Assembly: GCF_001625655.1 (NCBI RefSeq)
Contig: NZ_AUYB01000013.1
Location: 62,001 to 126,000 of the forward strand
Source: Pseudoalteromonas luteoviolacea DSM 6061
GTDB lineage: Bacteria > Pseudomonadota > Gammaproteobacteria > Enterobacterales > Alteromonadaceae
Reading direction: 5' to 3'
Length of the DNA stretch: 64,000 nt
Every line of letters starts with the position of its first letter. The first letter of the stretch is position 1. Shown piece after piece: positions 55,144 through 64,000 of this stretch. Made by a program: the position numbers and the translations under genes. The notes under the pieces are model-generated. The model was given only the letters and a program-made list of their open reading frames with translations. It was not told where the DNA came from and made no database searches.

Positions 55144-57228
55144 ATGCCTAGCCCTAATTTAGCACAATATGCAATTACCGACTTAAAAGGCGTTGGCCCC
55201 AAAGCCGCAGAACGCCTTGCTAAATTAGGGATCTCGAATGTTCAAGAAATGCTATTTCACTTACCTTTAAGGTACGAGGACAGAGCAAAAACTTATTCAA
55301 TCGCGACGTTAATGCCCCATATGCATGTATCTGCTCAGGGTGAGATAGAGCAAGCAAATATCACATTTGGCAAACGCAAAATGTTGGTGTGTCAAATTAA
55401 TGATGGTACTGGTCGCTTAACTCTACGCTTTTTTAACTTTTCAGCTGCACAAAAAAATGCGATGCAACCAGGAAAGTTCATGCGTTGCTTTGGGGAGGTA
55501 CGTCGAGGTCGAGTCGGCCCAGAAATGGCACATCCGGAATACAGTATCGTAGATACCATGGAAGAAAGTAGTTCTGAGTCAGAATCACTGACTCCGGTAT
55601 ATCCAACAACTGAAGGACTTAAGCAACTCAGTATCCGCGCCATCGCAGAGCAAGCTGTTGAGTTACTCAGAAAATACGATATTGAAGATCATTTGCCAAA
55701 ACAATACAGACCGAATCAATTAAGCCTCAAAGACGCATTACTCTTGCTGCATAGCCCACCTCAAAATGTAAACTTAACGCAGTTAGAAACAGGTCAACAC
55801 CCTGCACAACAACGGCTCGCGTTCGAGGAGTTACTGGCACAAAACTTGAGCTTGTTAAAACTGAGGCAAAAGAGCCAGGCTGTTAATGCGGTGTCATTGC
55901 CTCCGACTAACTCATTAGAGCCAGAGTTTCTTGCACAATTACCCTTTAAACCCACTAATGCACAAAGCCGTGTTGTCAGTGAGATAAAACAAGATCTGCA
56001 AAAGTCAGAACCAATGCTCCGTTTGGTGCAAGGGGATGTTGGCTCAGGTAAAACGCTCGTCGCCGCTTTAAGTGCTTTGACAGCGATAGCCAAAGGTTAT
56101 CAGGTCGCGCTTATGGCACCCACGGAAATTCTCTCAGAGCAACATGCCCTCAACTTTAAAAGTTGGTTTACTCAATTGGGTGTAGAAACATGTTGGCTGG
56201 GTGGAAAGACCAAAGGCAAAGAGCGTACTCAAACACTTGAGAAGATAGCTAATGGCCAAGCGCAAATGATCGTTGGCACACATGCTTTGTTTCAAGAACA
56301 AGTGGTTTTCTCGAACCTTGCTCTTATCATCATCGATGAACAACACCGTTTTGGTGTGCATCAGCGCTTATCTTTGCGAGAAAAAGGTAAATTTGGTGAT
56401 TGTTATCCACACCAGCTGGTTATGACGGCAACGCCAATTCCTCGTACACTCGCGATGACGGCATATGCTGATTTGGAAACCTCTATTATTGATGAGCTCC
56501 CGCCAGGTAGAACTCCAATTACCACGGTAGCAGTACCCGATACTAGGCGAGAGCAAGTGATTAAGCGTGTTGAGAACGCATGTCTTGAGCAGCAACGACA
56601 GGTTTATTGGGTATGTACGCTAATTGATGAATCGGAAGCTCTACAGTGCCAAGCCGCCGAAGATACTGCCCAGCAGTTAGCAAAGCAACTTCCAGATCTC
56701 AAAGTAGCCCTTGTACATGGCAGAATGAAAGCCCAAGAAAAGCAACAAATAATGGCTGACTTCAAGGCTGGTTTATACCATGTTTTAGTCGCAACGACTG
56801 TTATTGAAGTGGGAGTTGATGTACCCAATGCGAGTTTAATCATTATCGAGAACCCTGAACGATTGGGCCTTGCTCAATTGCATCAGTTACGTGGTCGCGT
56901 CGGACGAGGTGATATCGCATCACATTGTCTTTTGCTCTACCATGCGCCCCTCTCAAACACTGCCCAAAAGCGTCTGGGCGTTTTGCGCGACAGCAATGAC
57001 GGGTTTGTAATTGCTGAAAAAGATCTCGAAATCAGGGGACCTGGAGAAGTGCTCGGCACCAAGCAAACTGGTCTTGTCGACCTCAAAATAGCGGATCTGA
57101 CAAGGGACAAGCATATGTTGCCAAGCGTAAGAGGACTTGCATTTGATTTACTCAAACACCACAGTGCAAGTGTTGATCCGCTTATTTTAAGGTGGATGGG
57201 TAACCGTAGTGAATTTGCTATGGCATAG
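55144..57228 (+). CDS. recG: ATP-dependent DNA helicase RecG
   Basis: A 694-residue branch-migration helicase that remodels stalled forks. The wedge/OB domain occupies about residues 60-160 (GEIEQANITFGKRKMLVC). Walker A is VQGDVGSGKTLVAALSAL, the DEAD-type box is IIIDEQHRFG, motif III is VMTATPIPRTLAM and motif VI is HQLRGRVGRG. The C-terminal TRG region is present (GPGEVLGTKQTGL). It is full length. Confidence 0.98.
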   Translation: MPSPNLAQYAITDLKGVGPKAAERLAKLGISNVQEMLFHLPLRYEDRAKTYSIATLMPHMHVSAQGEIEQANITFGKRKMLVCQINDGTGRLTLRFFNFSAAQKNAMQPGKFMRCFGEVRRGRVGPEMAHPEYSIVDTMEESSSESESLTPVYPTTEGLKQLSIRAIAEQAVELLRKYDIEDHLPKQYRPNQLSLKDALLLLHSPPQNVNLTQLETGQHPAQQRLAFEELLAQNLSLLKLRQKSQAVNAVSLPPTNSLEPEFLAQLPFKPTNAQSRVVSEIKQDLQKSEPMLRLVQGDVGSGKTLVAALSALTAIAKGYQVALMAPTEILSEQHALNFKSWFTQLGVETCWLGGKTKGKERTQTLEKIANGQAQMIVGTHALFQEQVVFSNLALIIIDEQHRFGVHQRLSLREKGKFGDCYPHQLVMTATPIPRTLAMTAYADLETSIIDELPPGRTPITTVAVPDTRREQVIKRVENACLEQQRQVYWVCTLIDESEALQCQAAEDTAQQLAKQLPDLKVALVHGRMKAQEKQQIMADFKAGLYHVLVATTVIEVGVDVPNASLIIIENPERLGLAQLHQLRGRVGRGDIASHCLLLYHAPLSNTAQKRLGVLRDSNDGFVIAEKDLEIRGPGEVLGTKQTGLVDLKIADLTRDKHMLPSVRGLAFDLLKHHSASVDPLILRWMGNRSEFAMA

Positions 57229-57239
57229 CACTGTATTGT

Positions 57240-57635
57240 CTAGCTGAATATGCTATTACGCTCTATTACTTCTATTTGGTAGCCGTCTGGATCAGTTATA
57301 AAAAAGAACTTAGCGATAAACTGCTCCTGATTGTAAAACTCTTTAATGTCTTTTGGTGCCAACCCTAATTGCTTTGCTTTACGCCAAATTTTATCTAATT
57401 CATCCACACAAAATGCTAAGTGACCGTACCCATTGCCAAGATCATATGATTCGTTCTGTGTATAATTGTGTGTCAACTCGAGCTCAAACTCACTGTGACT
57501 ATTGCCTAAATACGTTAACGAAAACTGCTCAAATTCGATTTGACGTTTCACCTTCAAATCGAATAAATCATGATAGAATTGCAAAGAACGCGCTAAGTCC
57601 TTTACACGGATCATTGAGTGCAGCATTTTTGCCAT
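57240..57635 (-). CDS. Glyoxalase I family protein
   Basis: A 131-residue VOC-fold enzyme close to lactoylglutathione lyase. The four metal ligands are visible: His in MLHSMIRVKD, Glu in FELELTHNYTQNESYDLG, His in GYGHLAFCVDEL and Glu in DGYQIEVIER. LARSLQFYHDLFDLKVKR resembles GloA. It could detoxify methylglyoxal with glutathione, but related VOC enzymes have other substrates. It converges on recG and is divergent from the RHH gene only 16 bases away, so a shared control region is implied. Confidence 0.85.
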   Translation of the reverse strand: MAKMLHSMIRVKDLARSLQFYHDLFDLKVKRQIEFEQFSLTYLGNSHSEFELELTHNYTQNESYDLGNGYGHLAFCVDELDKIWRKAKQLGLAPKDIKEFYNQEQFIAKFFFITDPDGYQIEVIERNSIFS

Positions 57636-57651
57636 AAGGAACCCCTCAGTT

Positions 57652-57921
57652 ATGTGTGAACTTTACGCCTCACAAAACCCCGATTTATACCGCGTAAGTA
57701 AAAAATCAATTCGGATACAAGGGGTTGTTACTAGTTTGGCGCTTGAAAATAAAATCTGGCAAGTGCTGGAGCAAATAGCAGAGCAAGAAAATTTATCGGT
57801 TCCCCAGTTTATTTCTACACTCTATCAAGAGTCAGTCGAACGTCATGGGGCCGTGGATAACTTAGCTTCTCTTCTGCGCATATCCTGCCTAACCTATTTG
57901 CTCAATTCTACAAAACCCTAG
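57652..57921 (+). CDS. Ribbon-helix-helix domain protein (RHH_4 type)
   Basis: An 89-residue protein. VSKKSIRIQGVVTSLALENK gives the DNA-binding ribbon, then KIWQVLEQIAEQENLSVPQFI forms helix 1-2. The C-terminal LLRISCLTYLL is typical of this small family. It probably regulates transcription as a dimer. The AAGGA SD lies about 11 bases upstream. Target unknown. Confidence 0.8.
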   Translation: MCELYASQNPDLYRVSKKSIRIQGVVTSLALENKIWQVLEQIAEQENLSVPQFISTLYQESVERHGAVDNLASLLRISCLTYLLNSTKP

Positions 57922-58046
57922 CGCTAATGTGGTAGTAACCAACTACTACATACGGCGGTTAGCAATTTATAGTAACAAAGCTTTATCAATCTCTTTAAAA
58001 CTTATAGACTAGTCTATTAATTCTTTGAAAGTTATAGCACTTGTCC

Positions 58047-58724
58047 ATGAAATCTCATTTTGGTAGACGCGCCTTCACCCATATGGAGCTATATAGTTTA
58101 TTTAACGGCTACATATATGGCGATGAGAAGCTAAAGCGAGAACAGCCCAAACATTGGCACTTTTGGCTACCGCTCCTTGCATACTATACAGGTGCATACA
58201 GTGACGAACTTGGTAATTTAACACTCACTGATATCAAAAAAATCGAATTAACCCATACCTTCAATTTCGCCACCAATGGCAAAATTCAGCCCCGCTTTGT
58301 TCCAATTCACACGGCTCTTTGGCATGCAGGATTGGAAGACTATATTCAATATGTCAAAAATCAGGGCCATGAGCGGTTATTATTTGATCTTCCTTCTAAG
58401 TCGGGAAGATATAGCGAAAAAGTCAGAATTTGGTTTTCAGGCGAAGGAAAACGTTTAGGCTATCTGCAGCGTTGCGGTTTACCTAATGTAGATCAGCAAG
58501 GGTTAAAAACAGCAATTAGCAGTTTGCGATTGAATTTTGAACAGCAAGTTTATATTTCTGCCATCCAGTCTGGACAGCGATCTGCAATGAGTTATTTACT
58601 TGGATTGAAAGAAGATGGTCAAGTGGTCAGTAAACCAGCCTATGACACACTACAAAAAGTTATTATGCCTTTGAGAGTCATCAACACAAAAGTAAGTTGG
58701 CAGAGGTTTTTGGAGCGCCACTAA
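58047..58724 (+). CDS. Degenerate tyrosine-recombinase-like protein
   Basis: A 225-residue protein that resembles the catalytic domain of tyrosine site-specific recombinases without the N-terminal core-binding part. FWLPLLAYYTGAYSDELGNL aligns with the box I FWIPLLALYTGxRxxEL, but the first catalytic Arg is Tyr (GAYSDEL). In the box II region SSLRLNF keeps one Arg, with Leu where a His is expected. LLGL replaces LLGH, and a Tyr (PAYDTL) remains. DNA cleavage therefore looks lost, although the frame is intact. It may be a domesticated DNA-binding protein. No att sites or phage genes are adjacent. ATG at 58047 was used; a TTG at 58041 is possible. Confidence 0.6.
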   Translation: MKSHFGRRAFTHMELYSLFNGYIYGDEKLKREQPKHWHFWLPLLAYYTGAYSDELGNLTLTDIKKIELTHTFNFATNGKIQPRFVPIHTALWHAGLEDYIQYVKNQGHERLLFDLPSKSGRYSEKVRIWFSGEGKRLGYLQRCGLPNVDQQGLKTAISSLRLNFEQQVYISAIQSGQRSAMSYLLGLKEDGQVVSKPAYDTLQKVIMPLRVINTKVSWQRFLERH

Positions 58725-58740
58725 ATGGTGCTGCCATTAT

Positions 58741-58768
58741 GGGCAACTGACAAACATTGTAGTTGCCC
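58741..58768 (-). terminator. Hairpin after galU
   Basis: GGGCAACT (58741-58748) and AGTTGCCC (58761-58768) form an 8-bp stem with a 12-base loop between the convergent galU and recombinase-like genes. T-run weak. Confidence 0.6.
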
Positions 58769-58779
58769 CAAACACATAC

Positions 58780-59655
58780 TTATAAAGACTTTACGTATGC
58801 AGTAAACTCTTTACCTAGATTTTCATCTTTCATTGCATACTGTACGATGGCTTTCAGATAACCCATCTTATCTCCGCAATCATGCGCAATACCGCTCATA
58901 TGGAAAGCTTCAACGGTTTCTTTCTCCATTAACATATCAATGGCATCTGTAAGCTGTATCTCACCGCCAGCGCCGATTGGAGTTTTCTTTAAAAGAGACC
59001 AAATTTTACCTGATAGAACATAGCGCCCTACAACAGCAAGGTTAGAAGGTGCTTCATCTTGTTTTGGCTTCTCAACCATAGATTTGATAGGTGTGCTGTG
59101 ACCAGGAGAGAGTTCAACACCATTGATATCTGCGATCCCGTACTTACTCACCTCTTCAACTGGCACAGGTTCTAGCATAATTTGGCTACTGCCATTTTCT
59201 TGGAACCTTTTTACCATTGCAGCTAAATTTTCTGTAGCTTGATCAGCGCTATATTCATCTAGTACTACATCTGGTAATACAACAACAAAATCGTCATCAC
59301 CAACAATTGGCTTCGCGCATAATACGGCATGGCCAAGACCTTTTGCTTCACCTTGACGAACATGCATAATGGTCACATCTTCTGGACAAATACTTCTGAT
59401 TTCATCCAATAGAGTTCTTTTTACACGTTTCTCTAACGTCGCTTCAAGCTCAAAGCTTGTATCAAAATGGTTTTCAATTGCATTCTTTGAAGAGTGAGTC
59501 ACAAGCACAATTTCTTTCAAACCCGCAGATACACACTCTTTAACGATGTACTGGATAAGTGGTTTGTCTACAATTGGTAGCATTTCTTTTGGTATTGCCT
59601 TCGTCGCAGGCAACATGCGAGTTCCTAAGCCCGCAACAGGGATCACTGCTTTCAT
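58780..59655 (-). CDS. galU: UTP-glucose-1-phosphate uridylyltransferase
   Basis: Makes UDP-glucose for polysaccharides. The 291 residues show [23 protein letters not shown] at the N-terminus, [16 protein letters not shown] uridine segment, [11 protein letters not shown] and [13 protein letters not shown]. All are standard GalU features. Single-gene unit on the minus strand. Confidence 0.98.
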   Translation of the reverse strand: MKAVIPVAGLGTRMLPATKAIPKEMLPIVDKPLIQYIVKECVSAGLKEIVLVTHSSKNAIENHFDTSFELEATLEKRVKRTLLDEIRSICPEDVTIMHVRQGEAKGLGHAVLCAKPIVGDDDFVVVLPDVVLDEYSADQATENLAAMVKRFQENGSSQIMLEPVPVEEVSKYGIADINGVELSPGHSTPIKSMVEKPKQDEAPSNLAVVGRYVLSGKIWSLLKKTPIGAGGEIQLTDAIDMLMEKETVEAFHMSGIAHDCGDKMGYLKAIVQYAMKDENLGKEFTAYVKSL

Positions 59656-59774
59656 ATATGTTCGCTGTAAAATTTTGATAGTTTTGGAAATCTAATGCGT
59701 GATTTTATCTTACAAATGAATGTATTGAAATAAATAACCACTGTCGACGCGTTAGAGTGAGAACATCTAATGAT

Positions 59775-59801
59775 AAAGGGGTCATTGTAGACCCCTTTTT
59801 A
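59775..59801. terminator. Terminator after the hibernation factor gene
   Basis: AAAGGGGTC, 6-base loop, GACCCCTTT: a perfect 9-bp stem, with T-rich sequence on the right and A-rich on the left. It abuts the hpf stop. Confidence 0.85.
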
Positions 59802-59803
59802 TA

Positions 59804-60160
59804 TTAATTTAAATTCATCTCTTGAATAATTTCGTGCGCAATTGGCGGTGTAGTACTGACCGGCTTTTCATGTTTGTTTGCCTTTAGCTGGCCTTTTCTG
59901 TGTTTAAGTGAAGCATCTAATTTTTTTGCGGCGCTTGCAATTGCGGGATACATGACATCATCGTCACCTTTTACCGAAATTCTTGATCCCGCATAATTTG
60001 TACTAATTTCCGTATAAAACTTTTTATGCTCTTTGCTAATGATGATATCTAGAGATAACAACGAAGGAAAGTGATTTGCAATCTTTGCAAACTTTTCATG
60101 TACGTGTTGTTTAACTGCATCCGTCATGTCAACGTGATGACCAGAAAGATTAATCTTCAT
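59804..60160 (-). CDS. hpf: Ribosome hibernation-promoting factor (HPF/YfiA family)
   Basis: A 118-residue protein that binds the 30S decoding region and stops idle ribosomes. The sigma-54 modulation/S30AE fold is seen in INLSGHHVDMTDAVKQHVHEK, DIIISKEHKKFYTEIST and YPAIASAAKKLDASLKHRKG. Its length lies between E. coli Hpf (95) and RaiA/YfiA (113), so either role is possible; the short proline-poor tail leaves it undecided. SD AAGGAAG. A lone gene with its own terminator. Confidence 0.93.
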   Translation of the reverse strand: MKINLSGHHVDMTDAVKQHVHEKFAKIANHFPSLLSLDIIISKEHKKFYTEISTNYAGSRISVKGDDDVMYPAIASAAKKLDASLKHRKGQLKANKHEKPVSTTPPIAHEIIQEMNLN

Positions 60161-60390
60161 AGGATCTTCCTTTTTTTATTTACCCTATAGATAAGTATTG
60201 GAGCAACTAATCCAATTCTCAAGGGGGAAATTAAGAAAATTGTCATTACGCTGTTATAAAGTTGATTTATGTCAGATTTAAAACGTATTTAAACTCACAT
60301 TCACTTGCTATTCAGGGCTCACAACTAGGACACGTATATTTTAGTTAGCGGCTGGTTAGTAAATTCTATATTCAAAGGTCCAAAATGCAA

Positions 60391-60416
60391 AAAAGCTCCA
60401 CTTAGGGAGCTTTTTT
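60391..60416 (-). terminator. Terminator after the DUF3718 gene
   Basis: AAAAGCTCC, short loop, GGAGCTTTTTT. Strong T-run on the plus strand and A-run for minus transcripts; it lies 16 bases past the stop of the minus-strand gene. Confidence 0.88.
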
Positions 60417-60431
60417 CAAAAGTGCTAGATT

Positions 60432-60806
60432 TTACAATCCTGCGCGCTTTTTAATTTCAGCGATTAATGGTGAACCGCCATGGCCATTGCTTTCAGCCCA
60501 AGCGATATCCGCGCCGTCAGCCAGTGCACTCTTTGGCAGGCCTTTAACAATTAGCTTGCCCGTTTCAACTGCATTGCTTGCAATTGCGTGGCGTAGCATG
60601 TTGTTTCCATTACATTCGATTGCATTAAAAACATTACGAATTTTAACACGTGAGCTCTTAAGCGCTTTACGAACACGCCCTTTATCATCTACAGCGATGT
60701 ACTCACATAAAGTTACTGCAAGCTGGTCGTTTGCTTTAGTTTCAAAACTTAAAGAAAACGCGCCCAATCCCATACTAACACTTAACAAAACAGGTACAAA
60801 TTTCAT
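60432..60806 (-). CDS. Secreted DUF3718 family protein
   Basis: About 124 residues, starting MKFVPVLLSVSMGLGAFSLSF as a signal peptide ending near KA-ND. The rest resembles DUF3718: VTLCEYIAVDDKGRVRKALK, IRNVFNAIECNGNNMLRHAI with conserved cysteines. No function is known for the family. ATG at 60806 follows AGGTG; a longer frame to 60845 lacks an SD and would displace the signal peptide. Confidence 0.75.
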   Translation of the reverse strand: MKFVPVLLSVSMGLGAFSLSFETKANDQLAVTLCEYIAVDDKGRVRKALKSSRVKIRNVFNAIECNGNNMLRHAIASNAVETGKLIVKGLPKSALADGADIAWAESNGHGGSPLIAEIKKRAGL

Positions 60807-60884
60807 TGCCAATTCACCTAGCACTTTTTTATTACATAAGGACAAACACTATTGTAGCAACCCATACAATTGTTAGCAACAAAG

Positions 60885-61376
60885 TCATAATCCTTTATGC
60901 AAAGTTACGAACTTATAATTATACTGATTGCGCTCATCAGGCATGTGAGATTCACTCTCAACTTCGACCCAGCTCCCCACTTCAGTATGATCTGGAAACC
61001 TAGTATCGCCACCCACTTCTACATCAATATAAGTAAGATAAAGCCTATTACATAAGGGTAGAAACTGTTCGTAAATATTTCCACCACCTATTACCATTAC
61101 TTCGTCTATTTTATCCACCATAGCCAAAGCTGCTTCTGTAGATGATGCGACTTCTATACCTTCGGCTGTATATTCAGCATTTCTTGTTATGACGATATTT
61201 CTTCTTCCAGGTAAAGGGCGACCGATAGATTCGAACGTTTTACGACCCATAATGACGGGCTTGCCCATAGTGACCCTTTTGAAGTGCTGAAGATCGGCTG
61301 GTAAGTGCCATGGCATTTTATTGTCTTCGCCAATCACTCTATCCTTTGCCATAGCCGCAATCATTGATATAACCAC
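60885..61376 (-). CDS. folA: Dihydrofolate reductase
   Basis: Reduces dihydrofolate with NADPH. The 163 residues have IGEDNKMPWHLPADLQHFK (substrate pocket with the key Asp), VIMGRKTFESIGRPLPGRRN and VMVIGGGNIYEQFLP (NADPH-binding GG). The GTG start at 61376 follows GGAG with 6-base spacing. Target of trimethoprim-class drugs. Confidence 0.98.
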   Translation of the reverse strand: MVISMIAAMAKDRVIGEDNKMPWHLPADLQHFKRVTMGKPVIMGRKTFESIGRPLPGRRNIVITRNAEYTAEGIEVASSTEAALAMVDKIDEVMVIGGGNIYEQFLPLCNRLYLTYIDVEVGGDTRFPDHTEVGSWVEVESESHMPDERNQYNYKFVTLHKGL

Positions 61377-61404
61377 AATTTACTCCAATCATAATATTGT
61401 ATTA

Positions 61405-61427
61405 AAAAAGGGCCCATAGGCCCCTTA
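61405..61427 (-). terminator. Terminator after obgE
   Basis: On the minus strand AAGGGGCC, TATG loop, GGCCCTT with one bulged G, then a T-run, directly adjacent to the obgE stop. Confidence 0.75.
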
Positions 61428-62609
<1,182 letters not shown>

Positions 62610-62663
62610 CTATTATAGCAAGGTACGCTTAGCTGCTGATCAATAATATGTTGCTATAAAAAC

Positions 62664-62690
62664 AAAAAACCCCGCCTAAGCGGGGTTTTT
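62664..62690 (-). terminator. Terminator after rpmA
   Basis: AAAAACCCCGC, CTAA loop, GCGGGGTTTTT: an 11-bp stem with A and T runs, 15 bases past the rpmA stop. Confidence 0.94.
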
Positions 62691-62704
62691 AGATTCTTTA
62701 CCGA

Positions 62705-62962
62705 TTACTCAGCAACGATGCTAACGTATTTACGGTTTAAAGGACCTTTTGTTTCAAAAACAACTTTACCATCTGCTTTTGCAAAGATAGTGTGGTCTTT
62801 ACCGATACCTGCGTTAGAACCTGCGTGGAACTTAGTACCACGTTGACGAACAAGGATGTTACCCGCTAATACTGATTCACCACCGAAACGCTTAACACCT
62901 AGGCGTTTACTTTCTGAATCACGACCGTTACGAGTACTACCAGCTGCCTTCTTATGTGCCAT
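62705..62962 (-). CDS. rpmA: 50S ribosomal protein L27
   Basis: An 85-residue ribosomal protein that lies near the peptidyl-transferase centre. [20 protein letters not shown] and [15 protein letters not shown] are the family signature. It is encoded 19 bases after rplU, the standard operon. Confidence 0.99.
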   Translation of the reverse strand: MAHKKAAGSTRNGRDSESKRLGVKRFGGESVLAGNILVRQRGTKFHAGSNAGIGKDHTIFAKADGKVVFETKGPLNRKYVSIVAE

Positions 62963-62981
62963 CTTTCTGTACCTCTAAAAA

Positions 62982-63293
62982 TTAAGCGCTAATGCCAGTG
63001 ATTTTAACTTCAGTGAACCACTGACGGTGGCCCATCTGCTTACGAGAATGCTTACGACGTCTGAACTTAACAATCTTAATTTTCTCGCCACGACCGTGAG
63101 AAACAACCTCAGCTGTCACTTTACCGCCATTTACGAATGGTGCACCGATCTCGATCTTTTCACCATCAGCAACTAGAAGTACTGAATCAAATTCAATTGA
63201 TGCACCAGTCTCAACGTCTAATTTCTCTAGACGAATTGTTTGACCTTCAGTCACACGGTGCTGTTTACCACCACTTTGGAAAACCGCGTACAT
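62982..63293 (-). CDS. rplU: 50S ribosomal protein L21
   Basis: A 103-residue ribosomal protein binding 23S r[21 protein letters not shown] opens it, and [20 protein letters not shown] is the diagnostic C-terminal segment. First gene of rplU-rpmA, divergent from ispB. Confidence 0.99.
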   Translation of the reverse strand: MYAVFQSGGKQHRVTEGQTIRLEKLDVETGASIEFDSVLLVADGEKIEIGAPFVNGGKVTAEVVSHGRGEKIKIVKFRRRKHSRKQMGHRQWFTEVKITGISA

Positions 63294-63674
63294 AACTTAA
63301 CTCCGTTGTGCGCCCTCAAATCGACGCAACTTAATATTCTTCAATAGGGCGCGAAGTTTACGCTAATGTCGCAACACACGCAATACCCTAAAGACAAAAT
63401 AATGAATAAAAATTGGCTTGTTTGAGAGCATTAATTCATTTTCGCCTATTCTAGCTAAAAAGTTCGTTTTACCAAACTGTTTTTTGTTCATAAAACTAAC
63501 TTAATGTGTCTATTGACAAAATTGTTTTTTACCTTCCTTCATCACAACCTAGTTTACTAATTAGTCGAAAAGTGACTTTTTTTAGCCACGTTACGCATAA
63601 AATTCGAGTAAGGCTAAATTTTAATGTACAATCTGCGGCGTTTATCTCTAATTGAGGCTTTAGCACGGTATACT
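63294..63674. promoter_or_regulatory. Divergent control region, rplU / ispB
   Basis: About 380 AT-rich bases between two divergent genes, the usual position of both promoters. No RNA gene or repeat was recognised; individual hexamers cannot be chosen with confidence. Confidence 0.4.
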
Positions 63675-64000
63675 ATGGATATTAAGGCTATCCAATCATT
63701 GATTGAGCAGGATATGCTCTCTGTGAATCAACTTATTTTTGAGCAAATGCAATCTGATGTTGCATTAGTAAACCAATTGGGTCTTTACATTGTTAACAGT
63801 GGTGGAAAAAGAGTTCGGCCAATGTTGACATTACTTGCTGCTAAAGCGTTAGAAGCTGAGCAACAAAACAAGCACATCACTTTGGCTACTATCATTGAGT
63901 TTATCCACACAGCAACATTGCTGCACGATGATGTAGTTGATGAGTCTAATTTGAGACGTGGTGAACCTACAGCAAATGCAGAGTTTGGCAACGCCGCCAG
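63675..64000 (+). CDS. ispB: Octaprenyl diphosphate synthase, 5' part
   Basis: The first 108 codons of a trans-prenyltransferase that makes the ubiquinone side chain. The window end cuts it. VNSGGKRVRPMLTLLAAKAL and the first aspartate-rich motif LLHDDVVDES with LRRGEPTAN are visible. The second Asp motif lies beyond the window. It is divergent from rplU-rpmA, the conserved E. coli-like arrangement. Confidence 0.95.
   Translation, partial: MDIKAIQSLIEQDMLSVNQLIFEQMQSDVALVNQLGLYIVNSGGKRVRPMLTLLAAKALEAEQQNKHITLATIIEFIHTATLLHDDVVDESNLRRGEPTANAEFGNAA

Noticed and set aside
56403..56411. TTATCCACA, a perfect DnaA-box match
   Set aside because: It is single, inside recG coding sequence, and codon content explains it. 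Another copy at 63902 in ispB is likewise within coding sequence.

Overview
This window is a stretch of chromosome from a marine gammaproteobacterium, most likely Pseudoalteromonas or a close relative in the Alteromonadales. The basis is the moderately AT-rich DNA, gene neighbourhoods such as dksA-gluQRS-pcnB-folK-panB-panC and gmk-rpoZ-spoT-ridA, and families typical of the Alteromonadales and Vibrionales. These include the PanP-type aspartate decarboxylase, the VC_2705-type sodium/solute symporter and a CrbS-like symporter-kinase. Almost all of it is housekeeping or core-regulatory DNA. No rRNA, tRNA, insertion sequence, prophage or CRISPR array was recognised.

Layout. 1-9919: the end of an S41 protease gene, a YibQ-type deacetylase, a CBS-domain protein, pepB, sfsA, dksA, gluQRS, then a pcnB-folK-panB-panC operon. 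10068-13571: a small lipoprotein and a phosphate-starvation block (pstS, phoR, phoB on the minus strand) with two good Pho boxes. 13620-14140: non-coding DNA carrying a degenerate tandem array with a period of about 31 bp, each unit centred on GATC. 14222-17652: the glycolytic cluster epd-pgk-fbaA. 17810-26170: an exonuclease, a CBS/nucleotidyltransferase regulator, a two-subunit sodium/solute (acetate-like) symporter, and a divergent CrbS-like symporter/histidine kinase/receiver fusion. 26178-32137: a GAF-GGDEF diguanylate cyclase, panP, a degenerate GGDEF/EAL membrane protein and a short TrmB-like methyltransferase. 32361-42347: a secreted protein with a fibrinogen-like domain, a YadGH-type ABC exporter, ubiX, mpl, pyrE, rph, yicC and a phospholipase-C-like protein with repeats.

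42838-44328 is the accessory-looking island. It holds an XRE regulator, a small multi-pass membrane protein, and three unannotated peptide genes of 43-48 codons. The peptides share a double-glycine leader followed by a P-[DE]-L-P core. This is the best candidate for an undescribed peptide system. 44887-64000 returns to core genes: a chemotaxis receptor, gmk, rpoZ, spoT, ridA, a FapA/DUF342 protein, divergent asnA/asnC, trmH, recG, a glyoxalase, a ribbon-helix-helix protein, a degenerate tyrosine-recombinase-like protein, galU, a ribosome hibernation factor, folA, obgE, rpmA, rplU and the start of ispB.

Links between genes. panB and panC make pantothenate, and panP probably supplies the beta-alanine that PanC needs. 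PstS expression is tied to PhoBR through a Pho box lying inside the end of phoR. The symporter, CBS-DUF294 protein, exonuclease and CrbS-like kinase form an apparent carbon-uptake and sensing cluster. pcnB appears to start at an AUU codon, as in E. coli. All functions are inferred from reading protein motifs. No database search was run.
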